A stretch of 63,181 bases of DNA from UMGS1649 sp045651205 (GTDB taxonomy: Bacteria; Bacillota; Clostridia; TANB77; CAG-465). Both the position numbers and the translations under genes were made by a program. The stretch lies in contig JAZRSA010000011.1 of the NCBI GenBank assembly GCA_045651205.1, positions 1 to 63,181 of the forward strand, written 5' to 3'. Shown one piece after another: positions 8,875-16,517 of this stretch. Each line of letters opens with the position of its first letter. The first letter of the stretch is position 1. The notes beneath the pieces were generated by a model. The model worked only from the letters and a program-made list of their open reading frames with translations. It did not search any database and was not told where the DNA came from.

Positions 8875-10080
8875 CTAAATTTCCACTTCAGATATTATTT
8901 TATCCAATTCTATAGATACATCTGTTATTAATTTTATTACTTCATAATATGCTCTTACTCTATCTTTTTCTCTAGATTCATTAAATATAGCCGGTTCAAA
9001 TAGTTCTGTTGTAAAGAAACGCATAAATATTTCTGTTCCAGATACCATTACTTCATAATGTATTCCAAGTCTTGTTTCAAACTCAACCATTTTTTGCATT
9101 ATATCACTAGTAAGAACTCTCATTGCTACAACAGAATTGTCTGCATAAACATTAAATAAATTCTCAAATTCCGTACTATCCATTTTCACTTGTGCCAAAT
9201 TTTGTGTGTTTTTTTCCTTCATTTTGTTGTTATTATTTAATATTTTTAGCGTTCCTTTAAATTCATTTATGCCATGTACATAAACAAATAATCCGTTAAA
9301 TACATCTATAGTTGTTCTATTCCTTCTACCACCTACAACTTCATCTAAATCTAATTCTCCCATAGATAAAGTTATCTTATCTGTAAGCTTTCCAGTTATA
9401 AAATCCTCTCTTCTGTCTCTATTAAAACGATATGTATCAAAAGCAGCCAGTTCGTACTTTTCCAAAAGCTCCTTGCCATAATCTTCACTTTTCATACTAT
9501 ATGTAAGTCCTCTGTTTGCCTTATTTACTATATCAGCTACAACACCTGTTTTATATTTCTTATCATAATCCGTTTTCCTAAAAGAATAGAAACAATATGC
9601 TCCAAAGAAAAGCAACATTGTAATTACTGGTATTACTGTTATCATAGTTTGGTTATTAATTATAAATCCAAAATATTTCTCCATATTAGTTTCTGCTATT
9701 TTCATCCAAGCAAACATAATAACTATTGCTGCACCAAGCAATGATACAATAATCGTTATAGGTCTTAGTCCTTTTCTTATCTTTGCTAAATCTTGTGAAT
9801 ACTTTTCACGAATTTCTGTATATATTAAATCGAATTTGCCATCTTCTTTTAAATTAGCTGTAGATATTTTGTTATTCTTAATCTTTCCATTCCTAAACGA
9901 AATGAATAAAGGTATCCCATAAGTTAATATAATCATTATTATTATAGCTACTAAATAGAATGTAAGCTCCTTAGTAATGAATAAATCTAAACCTTCAAAC
10001 ATATTAGCATACGCCATTATCACGCCAACAGCTATCATTAAAGATATTGCTAATGTTATTATTCTTAAATCTCTTTTCAT
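8875..10080 (-). CDS. DUF3137-like membrane protein, paralog 4
   Basis: A 401-residue paralog with two N-terminal hydrophobic segments, a basic linker, two further hydrophobic segments (about 105-170) and the shared domain: TTIDVFNGLFVYVHG, DNSVVAMRVLTSDIM and IFMRFFTTELFEP. It is closest in pattern to paralog 1. The start follows AGGAGGTATT. It may be cotranscribed with paralog 3 downstream. Two pairs of these genes bracket the pflBA operon and the Nudix gene, so the family has expanded locally. No enzyme motif is visible. Confidence 0.7.
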   Translation of the reverse strand: MKRDLRIITLAISLMIAVGVIMAYANMFEGLDLFITKELTFYLVAIIIMIILTYGIPLFISFRNGKIKNNKISTANLKEDGKFDLIYTEIREKYSQDLAKIRKGLRPITIIVSLLGAAIVIMFAWMKIAETNMEKYFGFIINNQTMITVIPVITMLLFFGAYCFYSFRKTDYDKKYKTGVVADIVNKANRGLTYSMKSEDYGKELLEKYELAAFDTYRFNRDRREDFITGKLTDKITLSMGELDLDEVVGGRRNRTTIDVFNGLFVYVHGINEFKGTLKILNNNNKMKEKNTQNLAQVKMDSTEFENLFNVYADNSVVAMRVLTSDIMQKMVEFETRLGIHYEVMVSGTEIFMRFFTTELFEPAIFNESREKDRVRAYYEVIKLITDVSIELDKIISEVEI

Positions 10081-10097
10081 AATACCTCCTAAAACTA

Positions 10098-10970
10098 TTA
10101 TATTTTTAGTTTCTTAAATATCCATGGACCAATTCCAAGTGCCACGAATATTAATACTCCATAACGGAATGCATCAAACATAAGATCCATTCTTAATGAA
10201 TCAAATACATTTAATAGTTTTACTCCTTCTTTTATAGCTAGGGCTAAAACTACTCCTATTACTACTCTTAATACTTTCTTGCCTTTAGATACATTGTATT
10301 CTAATGGCGCATGTTTTTCTTCAAATATAACTGCTAACAAGAAACCTATTAACATTCCATACACTTTAAAGAAATCTTCAAAATGTTCATCTGGATTTAC
10401 TAAAAACATTATTGCAAATGGTGTTAATACAAGTATTGTTATTAAATATAATAAGTTTTTGTTTTTTACCTTATCCCATACAGTTGTCATTATAAGAGCA
10501 TATATAATTCCAAGCGCCGCTCCTACTACAACATCACTTGGGTAATGTGCTCCAAGATACATTCTAGATACCGCTACTGAAACTATTAATATTGCAACTA
10601 GAATCCATATTAAGGCTTTTTTTAACTTTTTAGCAATAGATGTACTCATCGTAGCAAAAGTTTGTGTATGACCGCTAGGAAACGAATACCCCGTAGCTGT
10701 ACCTTCTCTTACACATGTTATTTTCCCTGTTGCAAATGGTCTTGGAAATTTAACTAAGTTTTTAATTATTCCATTTAACCCTATAGAAGAAACTGTAACA
10801 TAAAACAGCTTTTGTGCATATTTTTTATCCACTCCAAAGTATAACGCTGCTATTAGAAGTACCATTAGTACTTCTTCACCAAGCATAGTTATTCCTTGCA
10901 TAATTACATTTAACCATTCTGTTCTTAAGTTCTGTATAAACAAAAGAACATCTAACTCAAACCCAAACAT
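10098..10970 (-). CDS. PAP2-family phosphatase, multi-pass membrane protein
   Basis: A 290-residue integral membrane phosphatase of the type-2 phosphatidic acid phosphatase family. All three signature motifs are present: KNLVKFPRP (Kx6RP), SFPSGHTQ (PSGH) and SRMYLGAHYPSDV (SRx5Hx3D). Substrates of the family are lipid phosphates or undecaprenyl pyrophosphate; which one is not decidable here. The C-terminal half adds several extra membrane segments beyond the minimal fold. Start MFGFEL is preferred over an in-frame upstream ATG because the upstream part overlaps the promoter and AGGGG precedes it. Confidence 0.9.
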   Translation of the reverse strand: MFGFELDVLLFIQNLRTEWLNVIMQGITMLGEEVLMVLLIAALYFGVDKKYAQKLFYVTVSSIGLNGIIKNLVKFPRPFATGKITCVREGTATGYSFPSGHTQTFATMSTSIAKKLKKALIWILVAILIVSVAVSRMYLGAHYPSDVVVGAALGIIYALIMTTVWDKVKNKNLLYLITILVLTPFAIMFLVNPDEHFEDFFKVYGMLIGFLLAVIFEEKHAPLEYNVSKGKKVLRVVIGVVLALAIKEGVKLLNVFDSLRMDLMFDAFRYGVLIFVALGIGPWIFKKLKI

Positions 10971-10995
10971 ATATTTTTCCCCTTTATTTTTAAAA

Positions 10996-11023
10996 ATTAT
11001 ATCACATAATGTAAAATGTGCAA
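10996..11023 (-). promoter_or_regulatory. Promoter of PAP2 gene
   Basis: Minus strand TTGCAC, 16-bp spacer, TATAAT within TATGTGATATAAT (extended -10). Confidence 0.7.
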
Positions 11024-11030
11024 ATAAAAT

Positions 11031-11051
11031 GGCGAGAAACATATTCTCGCC
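11031..11051 (-). terminator. Terminator of the X2/Ig-like gene
   Basis: GC-rich stem GGCGAGAA/TTCTCGCC with a 5-nt loop. On the minus strand it is followed by ATTTTATTTG; on the plus strand by six T. Confidence 0.75.
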
Positions 11052-11079
11052 TTTTTTATTTTATATATCTTTTTATTAA

Positions 11080-11664
11080 TTATTTTTTAGTTTTCTTCTT
11101 TAAACAAACTGCTACTACTATTCCGGCTACAACTATAACAGCTGGTATTAACACCATTGCTAAAGAATCTGTTTTACCTGTAGCTTGTTCTTTTGTTGGC
11201 CCTATAAGCGCTCCTATTGTTGTAGTATCTTCTCTATCTATAGGTCCTGTAGTAACAACTCCTGTAGTAGGTATTTTATCTGTATTTGGTTTAGCTGTAC
11301 CATCTCCACCTTTTGTAGTAAATGTGGTTAAAGCATAACCGTCTACATATACAATAGTAAGCTCATGTTTACCATCTTTTAATGTTTTTAGAAACTCTGG
11401 TTTTATCTTAAACATCCCATTGTCTCCACCCATTACATAATCTTCACCTATTTCTAGTTTAATAAGGTCAACATATATTCCTTCATAATCTACACCATCA
11501 CCATCTGTTAAAAACGTTAATGTTTCTTTACCTGTAAATGTGGCGTTTGCTCCCTTTGTTACGTTATATTTAGGTGCTGTAGCTCTTGAAGAAGATGCAT
11601 ACACATTTGCACAAACAAACATTAAGGCTACTAGCATCATACTTAATATTCTTTTTAGTTTCAT
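11080..11664 (-). CDS. Secreted, tail-anchored X2/Ig-like domain protein
   Basis: A 194-residue extracytoplasmic protein. Residues 1-25 are a signal peptide ending around VYASS; residues ~33-115 resemble the X2/Ig-like modules of clostridial surface proteins (FKIKPEFLKTLKDGKHEL, then TIVYVDGYALTTF); a Thr-rich linker follows; and a C-terminal helix ending CLKKKTKK anchors the protein. IPTTG in the linker looks like a sortase motif but lies about 50 residues before the helix, so sortase attachment is doubtful. Start MKLKRI is chosen by AGGAGTGAG upstream. Own promoter at 11695-11723. Role is probably surface binding or adhesion, by inference. Confidence 0.75.
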   Translation of the reverse strand: MKLKRILSMMLVALMFVCANVYASSSRATAPKYNVTKGANATFTGKETLTFLTDGDGVDYEGIYVDLIKLEIGEDYVMGGDNGMFKIKPEFLKTLKDGKHELTIVYVDGYALTTFTTKGGDGTAKPNTDKIPTTGVVTTGPIDREDTTTIGALIGPTKEQATGKTDSLAMVLIPAVIVVAGIVVAVCLKKKTKK

Positions 11665-11694
11665 AAAAAACTCACTCCTATCTAGTACATATAT

Positions 11695-11723
11695 TTTATA
11701 CCACAAATACACACTAGTTACAA
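11695..11723 (-). promoter_or_regulatory. Promoter of X2/Ig-like gene
   Basis: Minus strand TTGTAA, 17-bp spacer, TATAAA with extended TGG. The -35 lies in the end of the upstream Nudix gene. Confidence 0.6.
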
Positions 11724-12169
11724 GGATACATCTCTACTGTTTCTTCTTTGAAATATACCTCTTTATTAATAGCAGATTCCAAAACTTTTCTTAATTCTTC
11801 TTTATTACCATACCATTCAATAAGATTTACATACTCAGCTATATCCAGCCATTTGTGCTCTATACTTTCTTCATTTAAAACAACAGCATCGCCAGATACA
11901 AACGAAACAAATGCATACTCTATACAATCTACACCAAGCGAGTTATATTTGAATATCCAATTAAGATATATGCATTCTGTTATATCTAGATTTGTTTCCT
12001 CTTTTACCTCTCTTTTTACTGTATCTGCTAATGATTTATCCCCATCTTCCACACCGCCTGTAACAGTATACCAAAACGATTTATTATATTGCGGATCATG
12101 TGGACTACCTAGAAGCAAAAGTAGCTTATTTGTGTTTTTATTTATTACAAATGTTAATATTTTGTTCAT
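11714..12169 (-). CDS. Nudix hydrolase (151 aa)
   Basis: The Nudix box is clear: GGVEDG, then KREVKEETNLDI. The N-terminal strand reads ILTFVINKNTNKLLLLLGSP, similar to NTP pyrophosphohydrolases of the MutT/NudB type, but the substrate is undetermined. The start has GAGGTATAAC upstream. The gene is followed directly by the promoter of the X2/Ig-like gene, so the two are probably separately transcribed. Codon use matches neighbouring AT-rich genes, unlike the Nudix gene at 7270. Confidence 0.85.
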   Translation of the reverse strand: MNKILTFVINKNTNKLLLLLGSPHDPQYNKSFWYTVTGGVEDGDKSLADTVKREVKEETNLDITECIYLNWIFKYNSLGVDCIEYAFVSFVSGDAVVLNEESIEHKWLDIAEYVNLIEWYGNKEELRKVLESAINKEVYFKEETVEMYPCN

Positions 12170-12193
12170 TGTTATACCTCGTTATTTTACTCA

Positions 12194-12224
12194 CACACTG
12201 AAAATATGTTGTTTTTTCAGTGTG
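12194..12224. repeat. Inverted repeat between Fic and Nudix genes
   Basis: Perfect 11-bp arms CACACTGAAAA/TTTTCAGTGTG. On the minus strand it follows the Fic gene stop but lacks a following T tract, so intrinsic termination is uncertain. Confidence 0.6.
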
Positions 12225-12236
12225 CAAGTTTAAAAT

Positions 12237-13172
12237 TTAGCCTAAGCAAAGTTCAATTAGTTTAATATATTGATCTTGTGCATTTAAACAAGTATCTATT
12301 AAATATCCCTTTTCTCTTCCAAATTGATATTCTTTTAATCCCCTATAATAGAACAGCTTATCTTTATCTAATATTATGAAAGGAATTATATTATTCTTTA
12401 AGCATTCCTTAAACATTATTATTCTTCCTATTCTTCCGTTACCATCTTGGAATGGATGTATCTTTTCAAATTTAGCATGGAATTCTATTATATCTCTAGC
12501 TTCTACTTTTTCTAATGAGTTATACCATTCTAATAATTTCTTCATGTCCTTTTCTACATTCTTAGGTTCCGTTGTTGGTAGTTCACCTGCAGAATTAGCT
12601 AAACTTTTATAATCTCCAACATTAAACCATGATTTAGTGCTATCCATTGTTCCTTCTTTCAATATCTTATGGAATTTCTTTATGCATTCTTCTGTCAAAG
12701 TTTCATCTGCAATATCTAACATATAGTCTACTAGTTTAAAGTGATTTGCTGTTTCTAATATATCGTCTACACTAGCTACAGTATTTGCTTCAAATAGAAT
12801 AGTATTAGTTTCATAAATATGTCTGGTTTGGTCTTCTGTTAATCTACTTCCCTCAATATGATTTGTGTTATATGCAAACATTATTTGAGTTCTGTAATAC
12901 AAATTACCTTTTAACTTCATTTCCTTTTGTTCTCTTAATACTTCTAACACATTTACATTAGATATATCCAACTTTTTTTCTTCCGCTATTAATTCATCTA
13001 CACTTATCTTAAATGTATCTGCTAGTCTTCTTAAAGACTCTATATTAGGTTCTGCTAAACCTAATTCATATTTAGATACAGCTTTTGCTTCTACACCTAG
13101 TATTTCTGCTACTTCCTTTTGTGTCATTCCAGCTTTTTCCCTATATTCTTTTATTCTGTTTCCAATGCTCAT
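12237..13172 (-). CDS. HTH-XRE/Fic-domain fusion protein (class II Fic, probable AMP-transferase)
   Basis: A 311-residue fusion: an N-terminal Xre-type helix-turn-helix (about 5-60, with GMTQKEVAEILGVEAKAVSKYE) and a Fic domain whose active loop HPFQDGNGRIGR (about residue 240) matches HPFxxGNGRxxR. TNHIEG near residue 105 fits the inhibitory (S/T)xxxE(G/N) motif, so it is a self-inhibited class II Fic protein. Fic proteins usually transfer AMP to target hydroxyls; the target is unknown. Start MSIGNRIKEYREK follows AAGGAGAAATAT; the open frame upstream overlaps the promoter. Two identical-spacing operators flank the promoter, indicating autoregulation by the HTH. Confidence 0.88.
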   Translation of the reverse strand: MSIGNRIKEYREKAGMTQKEVAEILGVEAKAVSKYELGLAEPNIESLRRLADTFKISVDELIAEEKKLDISNVNVLEVLREQKEMKLKGNLYYRTQIMFAYNTNHIEGSRLTEDQTRHIYETNTILFEANTVASVDDILETANHFKLVDYMLDIADETLTEECIKKFHKILKEGTMDSTKSWFNVGDYKSLANSAGELPTTEPKNVEKDMKKLLEWYNSLEKVEARDIIEFHAKFEKIHPFQDGNGRIGRIIMFKECLKNNIIPFIILDKDKLFYYRGLKEYQFGREKGYLIDTCLNAQDQYIKLIELCLG

Positions 13173-13186
13173 ATATTTCTCCTTAA

Positions 13187-13244
13187 GTATCCATTTTAGA
13201 TACATCACATTAATATTATACCACATTGTATCTAAAAAAGATAC
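13187..13244 (-). promoter_or_regulatory. Autoregulated Fic promoter with two GTATC-N7-GATAC operators
   Basis: Extended -10 TGGTATAAT (minus strand, 13215-13220). Operator 1 at 13228-13244 covers the -35 region and operator 2 at 13187-13203 lies between the transcription start and the ribosome site. Both are 17-bp GTATC-N7-GATAC palindromes with centres 41 bp apart; a further GTATC half-site starts at 13261. Confidence 0.75.
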
Positions 13245-13292
13245 TTTTGTGTGCAAAAAAGTATCTTAGAAATACATAAATGTAACAAAATA

Positions 13293-13321
13293 GACTCAAG
13301 AAGCAAAATACTTTTTGAGTC
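13293..13321 (-). terminator. Terminator after the 80-aa hypothetical gene
   Basis: Stem GACTCAA/TTGAGTC, followed on the minus strand by TATTTTG. Confidence 0.6.
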
Positions 13322-13342
13322 CACTTTATTCTTGCAGTTATA

Positions 13343-13585
13343 CTACATAGTTTTCTTTAATTCTTTATCTAGAATGAAATCTTCTACTCTATGATATTCT
13401 TTATCATGGCTTCTATTGATTTCTTCTTTTACTAACGCATGACCTTTTTCGCCAGATTTAGTTATTACAGCAGCAACATCTAGATTATCGTGCTTTTTAG
13501 CAGCTGGATTTGCTTTCAAATATGCTTGAATATAAGCATCTTCATTTTTAGGCGAAGGTCTATTCTTAGCAATTCTGTTAGCCAT
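13343..13585 (-). CDS. Small charged hypothetical protein (80 aa)
   Basis: An unrecognised hydrophilic protein beginning MANRIAKNRPSPKNEDAY and ending LDKELKKTM, with no membrane segment, signal peptide or cysteine. AAGGAGGGAAGAG precedes the ATG, an excellent ribosome site, and a terminator follows, so it is very likely expressed as a single gene. The middle reads like a short helical protein with basic and acidic clusters. No function can be assigned. Confidence 0.7.
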   Translation of the reverse strand: MANRIAKNRPSPKNEDAYIQAYLKANPAAKKHDNLDVAAVITKSGEKGHALVKEEINRSHDKEYHRVEDFILDKELKKTM

Positions 13586-13643
13586 ATCTCTTCCCTCCTT
13601 TTCTTAAAATATACATTTACAAGTATTTTTTCCTTTCTGCCCC

Positions 13644-13673
13644 TTGTAAATTAAAGAAGAAATATGCTATAAT
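13644..13673 (+). promoter_or_regulatory. Promoter of a very short plus-strand transcript
   Basis: TTGTAA, 18-bp spacer, TATAAT with extended TGC. It drives into a hairpin at 13706-13727 with no ORF between. Confidence 0.45.
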
Positions 13674-13705
13674 CAAATCAATAAAAAGAGTGTCAATTTT
13701 TTATT

Positions 13706-13733
13706 CGTTCAATGCTAGCATTGGGCGTTTTTT
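13706..13733 (+). terminator. Terminator of the short plus-strand transcript
   Basis: Stem CGTTCAATG/CATTGGGCG (with G-T pairs) and CTAG loop, followed by six T. With the promoter at 13644 it would define an RNA of about 50 nt. Confidence 0.55.
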
Positions 13734-13778
13734 CTTCCCCTAAATACAATCCAATTGTACCTTTTTTAGAACGTTTGT

Positions 13779-13982
13779 GCTGTTGCAAATGCAACTTTTT
13801 TGTGATATTATTTAAATAATTTTAGAGGTCATTTTATTACGGTAAACTGCGTCCTACTCAAATGTTTGCAAGAACAAGCTTTTCAAAAAACTTACAATTA
13901 TTTTTATATTAGAAATATTTTTTCAAGAAAGAGCAAACGATTTTATCTAATATAAAAAGCGTTGGAACCGTTGATGCTGTAC
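13779..13982 (+). pseudogene. Decayed duplicate of the promoter and 5' end of the Crp/Fnr regulator gene
   Basis: About 200 bp align with 57710-57913, including the palindrome GTTGCAAATGCAAC (13782-13795), the -10 TATTAT, the ribosome site TTTTAGAGGT and the first ~48 codons of the regulator. The start codon is ACG (13839-13841) instead of ATG, and one T is missing from a T run (six instead of seven), causing a frameshift. Homology ends abruptly at about 13982, where an unrelated terminator begins. It is a non-functional fragment, though its operator is perfectly conserved and could still bind the regulator. Confidence 0.85.
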
Positions 13983-13985
13983 AAA

Positions 13986-14026
13986 AAAATCAGACCCCTA
14001 CTTCAATAATTTAGATGTCTGATTTT
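13986..14026 (-). terminator. Terminator of the membrane protein/39-aa peptide operon
   Basis: Stem AAAATCAGAC/GTCTGATTTT with a 21-nt loop, then TTTG on the minus strand. Confidence 0.7.
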
Positions 14027-14035
14027 AATACAAAC

Positions 14036-14155
14036 TTACCCACGTTTTTCAGTTTTCTTATCCTTATTTGGCTCATAGCTGTTTTGATGTATCCCTGTAG
14101 GTATTGGCGGACATGGGTTTGTATCCGTTTTTTTCTTATCCTTATCTTCTGCCAT
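14036..14155 (-). CDS. Small hydrophilic peptide (39 aa)
   Basis: A short ORF with the ribosome site GGAGGGAAATAG before its ATG, 12 bp downstream of the stop of the three-helix membrane protein and before a terminator. It starts MAEDKDKKKTDTNP, contains a single cysteine in CPPIPTG and ends in a Lys-rich tail. It has no membrane segment. The position implies cotranslation with the membrane protein. No family is recognised. Confidence 0.55.
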   Translation of the reverse strand: MAEDKDKKKTDTNPCPPIPTGIHQNSYEPNKDKKTEKRG

Positions 14156-14167
14156 CTATTTCCCTCC

Positions 14168-14707
14168 TTAAAACAATTTGAATATTATGCTAATGCACCA
14201 CAGCACAATTTCTACAATAGTTAAAACAACTCCTAAATTAAATACTTTATGTTTATTTTCCAGCACTTTCTCATTATTTTTTGCTATATCCTTATAACCT
14301 TCTAATAATCTTTTCTTAAAATATATATTGTCATTATTGTAATATACTTCATCACATATTGCTTCTGGAATATATTTAATATTTCTTGAAAGTAAACTAC
14401 ACATAAATGTTACAATAGCGGCGATGGCTACTAATAATAGTAACACAAATATTATTGTAGCTGCTACTGTTATGACAATTTGTGGCATACTTTCAATAGC
14501 ATTATGAATCATTTTATTTATCGTTTCAAAATCTAAAACAAATGCTATTAGCGCTGCATGAAAGGCTATAAAGAATCCACTTTTACTATCCAAACTTTGT
14601 GTTCGCTCATAGTGCTGATTATACCCGTTCTTCATTATATCTAATATTAAATCCAAATTTTCTTTTAAATCATCTTTTTTTGTTTCTATTTCTTGTTTAT
14701 CTTCCAT
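14168..14707 (-). CDS. Three-helix membrane protein, possibly SLATT/Pycsar-effector-like
   Basis: A 179-residue protein with an acidic N-terminus, a predicted cytoplasmic helix containing RTQSLDSKSGFFIAFH running into a first membrane segment, a second strongly hydrophobic segment (VITVAATIIFVLLLLVAI) and a third at the C-terminus. The helix-DSK/aG-helix arrangement recalls two-helix SLATT or Pycsar effector proteins, which disrupt membranes in antiphage systems, but no cyclase gene is adjacent, so this is a weak suggestion. Start MEDKQE follows AAGGAG. Own promoter at 14733-14760. Confidence 0.6.
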   Translation of the reverse strand: MEDKQEIETKKDDLKENLDLILDIMKNGYNQHYERTQSLDSKSGFFIAFHAALIAFVLDFETINKMIHNAIESMPQIVITVAATIIFVLLLLVAIAAIVTFMCSLLSRNIKYIPEAICDEVYYNNDNIYFKKRLLEGYKDIAKNNEKVLENKHKVFNLGVVLTIVEIVLWCISIIFKLF

Positions 14708-14732
14708 ATCACCATCTCCTTGCATTGGAATT

Positions 14733-14760
14733 ATTATACCATATTTTACATTTTTTACAA
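14733..14760 (-). promoter_or_regulatory. Promoter of three-helix membrane protein gene
   Basis: Minus strand TTGTAA, 16-bp spacer, TATAAT with extended TGG. Confidence 0.65.
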
Positions 14761-14806
14761 TATTTTTGGACTTATTTCGACATTTTCAAAAAAATTATTA
14801 AATCCC

Positions 14807-14845
14807 AAAAGAGATATATTTAGTTGCACTAAATATATCTCTTTT
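14807..14845 (-). terminator. Terminator after DUF362 gene
   Basis: Perfect 18-bp stem with a TGC loop, arms 14807-14824 and 14828-14845, directly after the DUF362 stop codon. Confidence 0.8.
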
Positions 14846-14847
14846 AT

Positions 14848-15729
14848 CTATATCTCTATTAAATCATATTCCTTAGAACCAAAACCAAGTTTAGCTGCTA
14901 CATCTATTGTATGAGTACCATGTCTAGAATTAATTCTTTCAAGTAAATGTTCCTTACCAATATCTTCAGAGTTCTTTACTAAGTCTATACAAGCCATATC
15001 TATAGCTATAGGATCTAATGATGCAAGTACACCTATATCTTTCATGCAAGGATCTTCTGCTTTAGCACAACAATCACAATCTACAGACATATTACACATA
15101 ATGTTAATATATACAATATTACCATTAAAGTAATCTACTACAGAAGATGCACTCTCTGCCATTGCTTCTAAAAACTTATCTTGAGGTGCTGTATTCTTCC
15201 ATACAAGATTTACATCATTTGTAACACCCGCCGAATGAATCCAAGCTTTACCAGCAGATGATGCAAGCCCAATAGATAGTTGTTTTAATGCACCACCATA
15301 TCCACCCATAGGATGTCCTTTGAAATGTGAAACTACAAGCATAGAATCATAATTCTTAATATTCTTACCAACATAGTTTTTGTTAATAACAGAACCTTTA
15401 TTAATATCTAATACTAAATCTGGTCCTTCACTATCTAATATATCTACATCAAAACATTTACTCCATCCATGCTCATCCATTAACTTAGTATGTTTATCTG
15501 TAGTATTTCTTGCACCATTATATGCAGTATTACACTCAACAATAGTACCACCTACATAATCTACTAAATCTTTCAAAAACTCTGGTCTTAAATAATTCTG
15601 ATTACCTTTTTCTCCAGAATGAACTTTAACTGCTACTTTTCCAGTTAATTCTTTACCTACTGCTTTATATATTTCCACCAAGCCAGATGGTGTTATTTCT
15701 CTTGTAAAGTATACTTTTGATTTATTCAT
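14848..15729 (-). CDS. DUF362 domain protein
   Basis: A 293-residue soluble protein with the DUF362 pattern: KVAVKVHSGEKGN near residue 31, SHFKGHPMGGYGGALKQLSIG mid-protein, and VDCDCCAKAEDPCMKDIG followed by ASLDPIAIDMACIDL. The cysteine cluster (CDCC...C) suggests an iron-sulfur or metal site, though this copy lacks a ferredoxin domain. Family members are found in anaerobes with undefined redox roles. Start has GGAGGCAACTA upstream. A 12-bp palindrome at 15775-15786 lies in the promoter region. It is monocistronic. Confidence 0.82.
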   Translation of the reverse strand: MNKSKVYFTREITPSGLVEIYKAVGKELTGKVAVKVHSGEKGNQNYLRPEFLKDLVDYVGGTIVECNTAYNGARNTTDKHTKLMDEHGWSKCFDVDILDSEGPDLVLDINKGSVINKNYVGKNIKNYDSMLVVSHFKGHPMGGYGGALKQLSIGLASSAGKAWIHSAGVTNDVNLVWKNTAPQDKFLEAMAESASSVVDYFNGNIVYINIMCNMSVDCDCCAKAEDPCMKDIGVLASLDPIAIDMACIDLVKNSEDIGKEHLLERINSRHGTHTIDVAAKLGFGSKEYDLIEI

Positions 15730-15774
15730 TAGTTGCCTCCGCTATAATATTTATAAATACCATTCTTAACTTTG

Positions 15775-15786
15775 AACAGTACTGTT
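15775..15786. promoter_or_regulatory. Palindrome upstream of DUF362 gene
   Basis: Perfect 12-bp palindrome AACAGTACTGTT about 46 bp upstream of the start codon. A possible operator; it does not match the Firmicute LexA box GAAC-N4-GTTC. Confidence 0.35.
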
Positions 15787-15833
15787 TTATTATTAAATTA
15801 TATCCTATGCATATGATTATATCATATATATAC

Positions 15834-16478
15834 TTATGGTTTCATCAAATTATTACCATTAGAAATATCTTTCCATTCATTTTTTAGTAAAAGTAAAACA
15901 AATTTTGATATTTCTATAAATGAATTGGCATTTTCTTTAATATGTATTTTGAATCGTGTATAATCCTTTGATAATGATAGTTCAATAATATCATCATCTA
16001 GTGCTTGCGTTGAAGAAAAAACCGCACTATCTGAAAAATGAACAAATCTACAATAAAATTTATACATTTCTTCTATTCTCATACCATATTTTCTATTTAA
16101 TTCAGAGATAATATATGTATCATATAATTTTTGTTTTCCTATTTTATATTCACTTAGTTTTTTGTTTTCGCTCAAAATTGCAACTCCTAAAGTATCTATA
16201 TCCAGTCCAGATTTTATTAACATAGATATACCATAAATAAAGATACAATTATCAATTTGCAATCTAGATAATGAATTTAATGTCATTAAATTATTACTTT
16301 TTAATAGTGTTTTATACCCTTCGATTAACGCCAAACTTCGATTCAATACACTAGCGATTAATATTCTTTTATAATCGATTATTTCTAGTCCATCTAAATA
16401 ATTAAGCAAAAAACTTTTATACGCCTTAAAAAGCTCATCCATTTTATCTTTTAATTCTTTGTAGTCTACATTACACAT
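15834..16478 (-). CDS. Alpha-helical unknown protein (214 aa), last gene of PHP-ATPase operon
   Basis: Predominantly helical and cytoplasmic. The middle contains SRLQIDNCIFIYGIS and later FYCRFVHFSDSAVF, a pattern I associate with DUF5677-like or HEPN-like proteins around mobile and defence genes; this is a weak recollection. Start MCNVDYKEL is set by GAGGTG six bases upstream; the in-frame ATG four codons earlier has no ribosome site. It follows the 100-aa gene by 39 bp and is probably cotranscribed with the PHP-ATPase. Function unknown. Confidence 0.6.
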   Translation of the reverse strand: MCNVDYKELKDKMDELFKAYKSFLLNYLDGLEIIDYKRILIASVLNRSLALIEGYKTLLKSNNLMTLNSLSRLQIDNCIFIYGISMLIKSGLDIDTLGVAILSENKKLSEYKIGKQKLYDTYIISELNRKYGMRIEEMYKFYCRFVHFSDSAVFSSTQALDDDIIELSLSKDYTRFKIHIKENANSFIEISKFVLLLLKNEWKDISNGNNLMKP

Positions 16479-16517
16479 ATAACACCTCATTTATTTTGTA
16501 TATCAAAAATATATAAA

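Noticed and set aside
11080..11664. Sortase-anchored LPxTG protein
   Set aside because: IPTTG is about 50 residues from the C-terminal helix rather than next to it; a membrane-tail anchor is simpler.
15775..15786. LexA box before the DUF362 gene
   Set aside because: AACAGTACTGTT lacks the GAAC-N4-GTTC spacing of Firmicute LexA sites; kept only as an unassigned palindrome.
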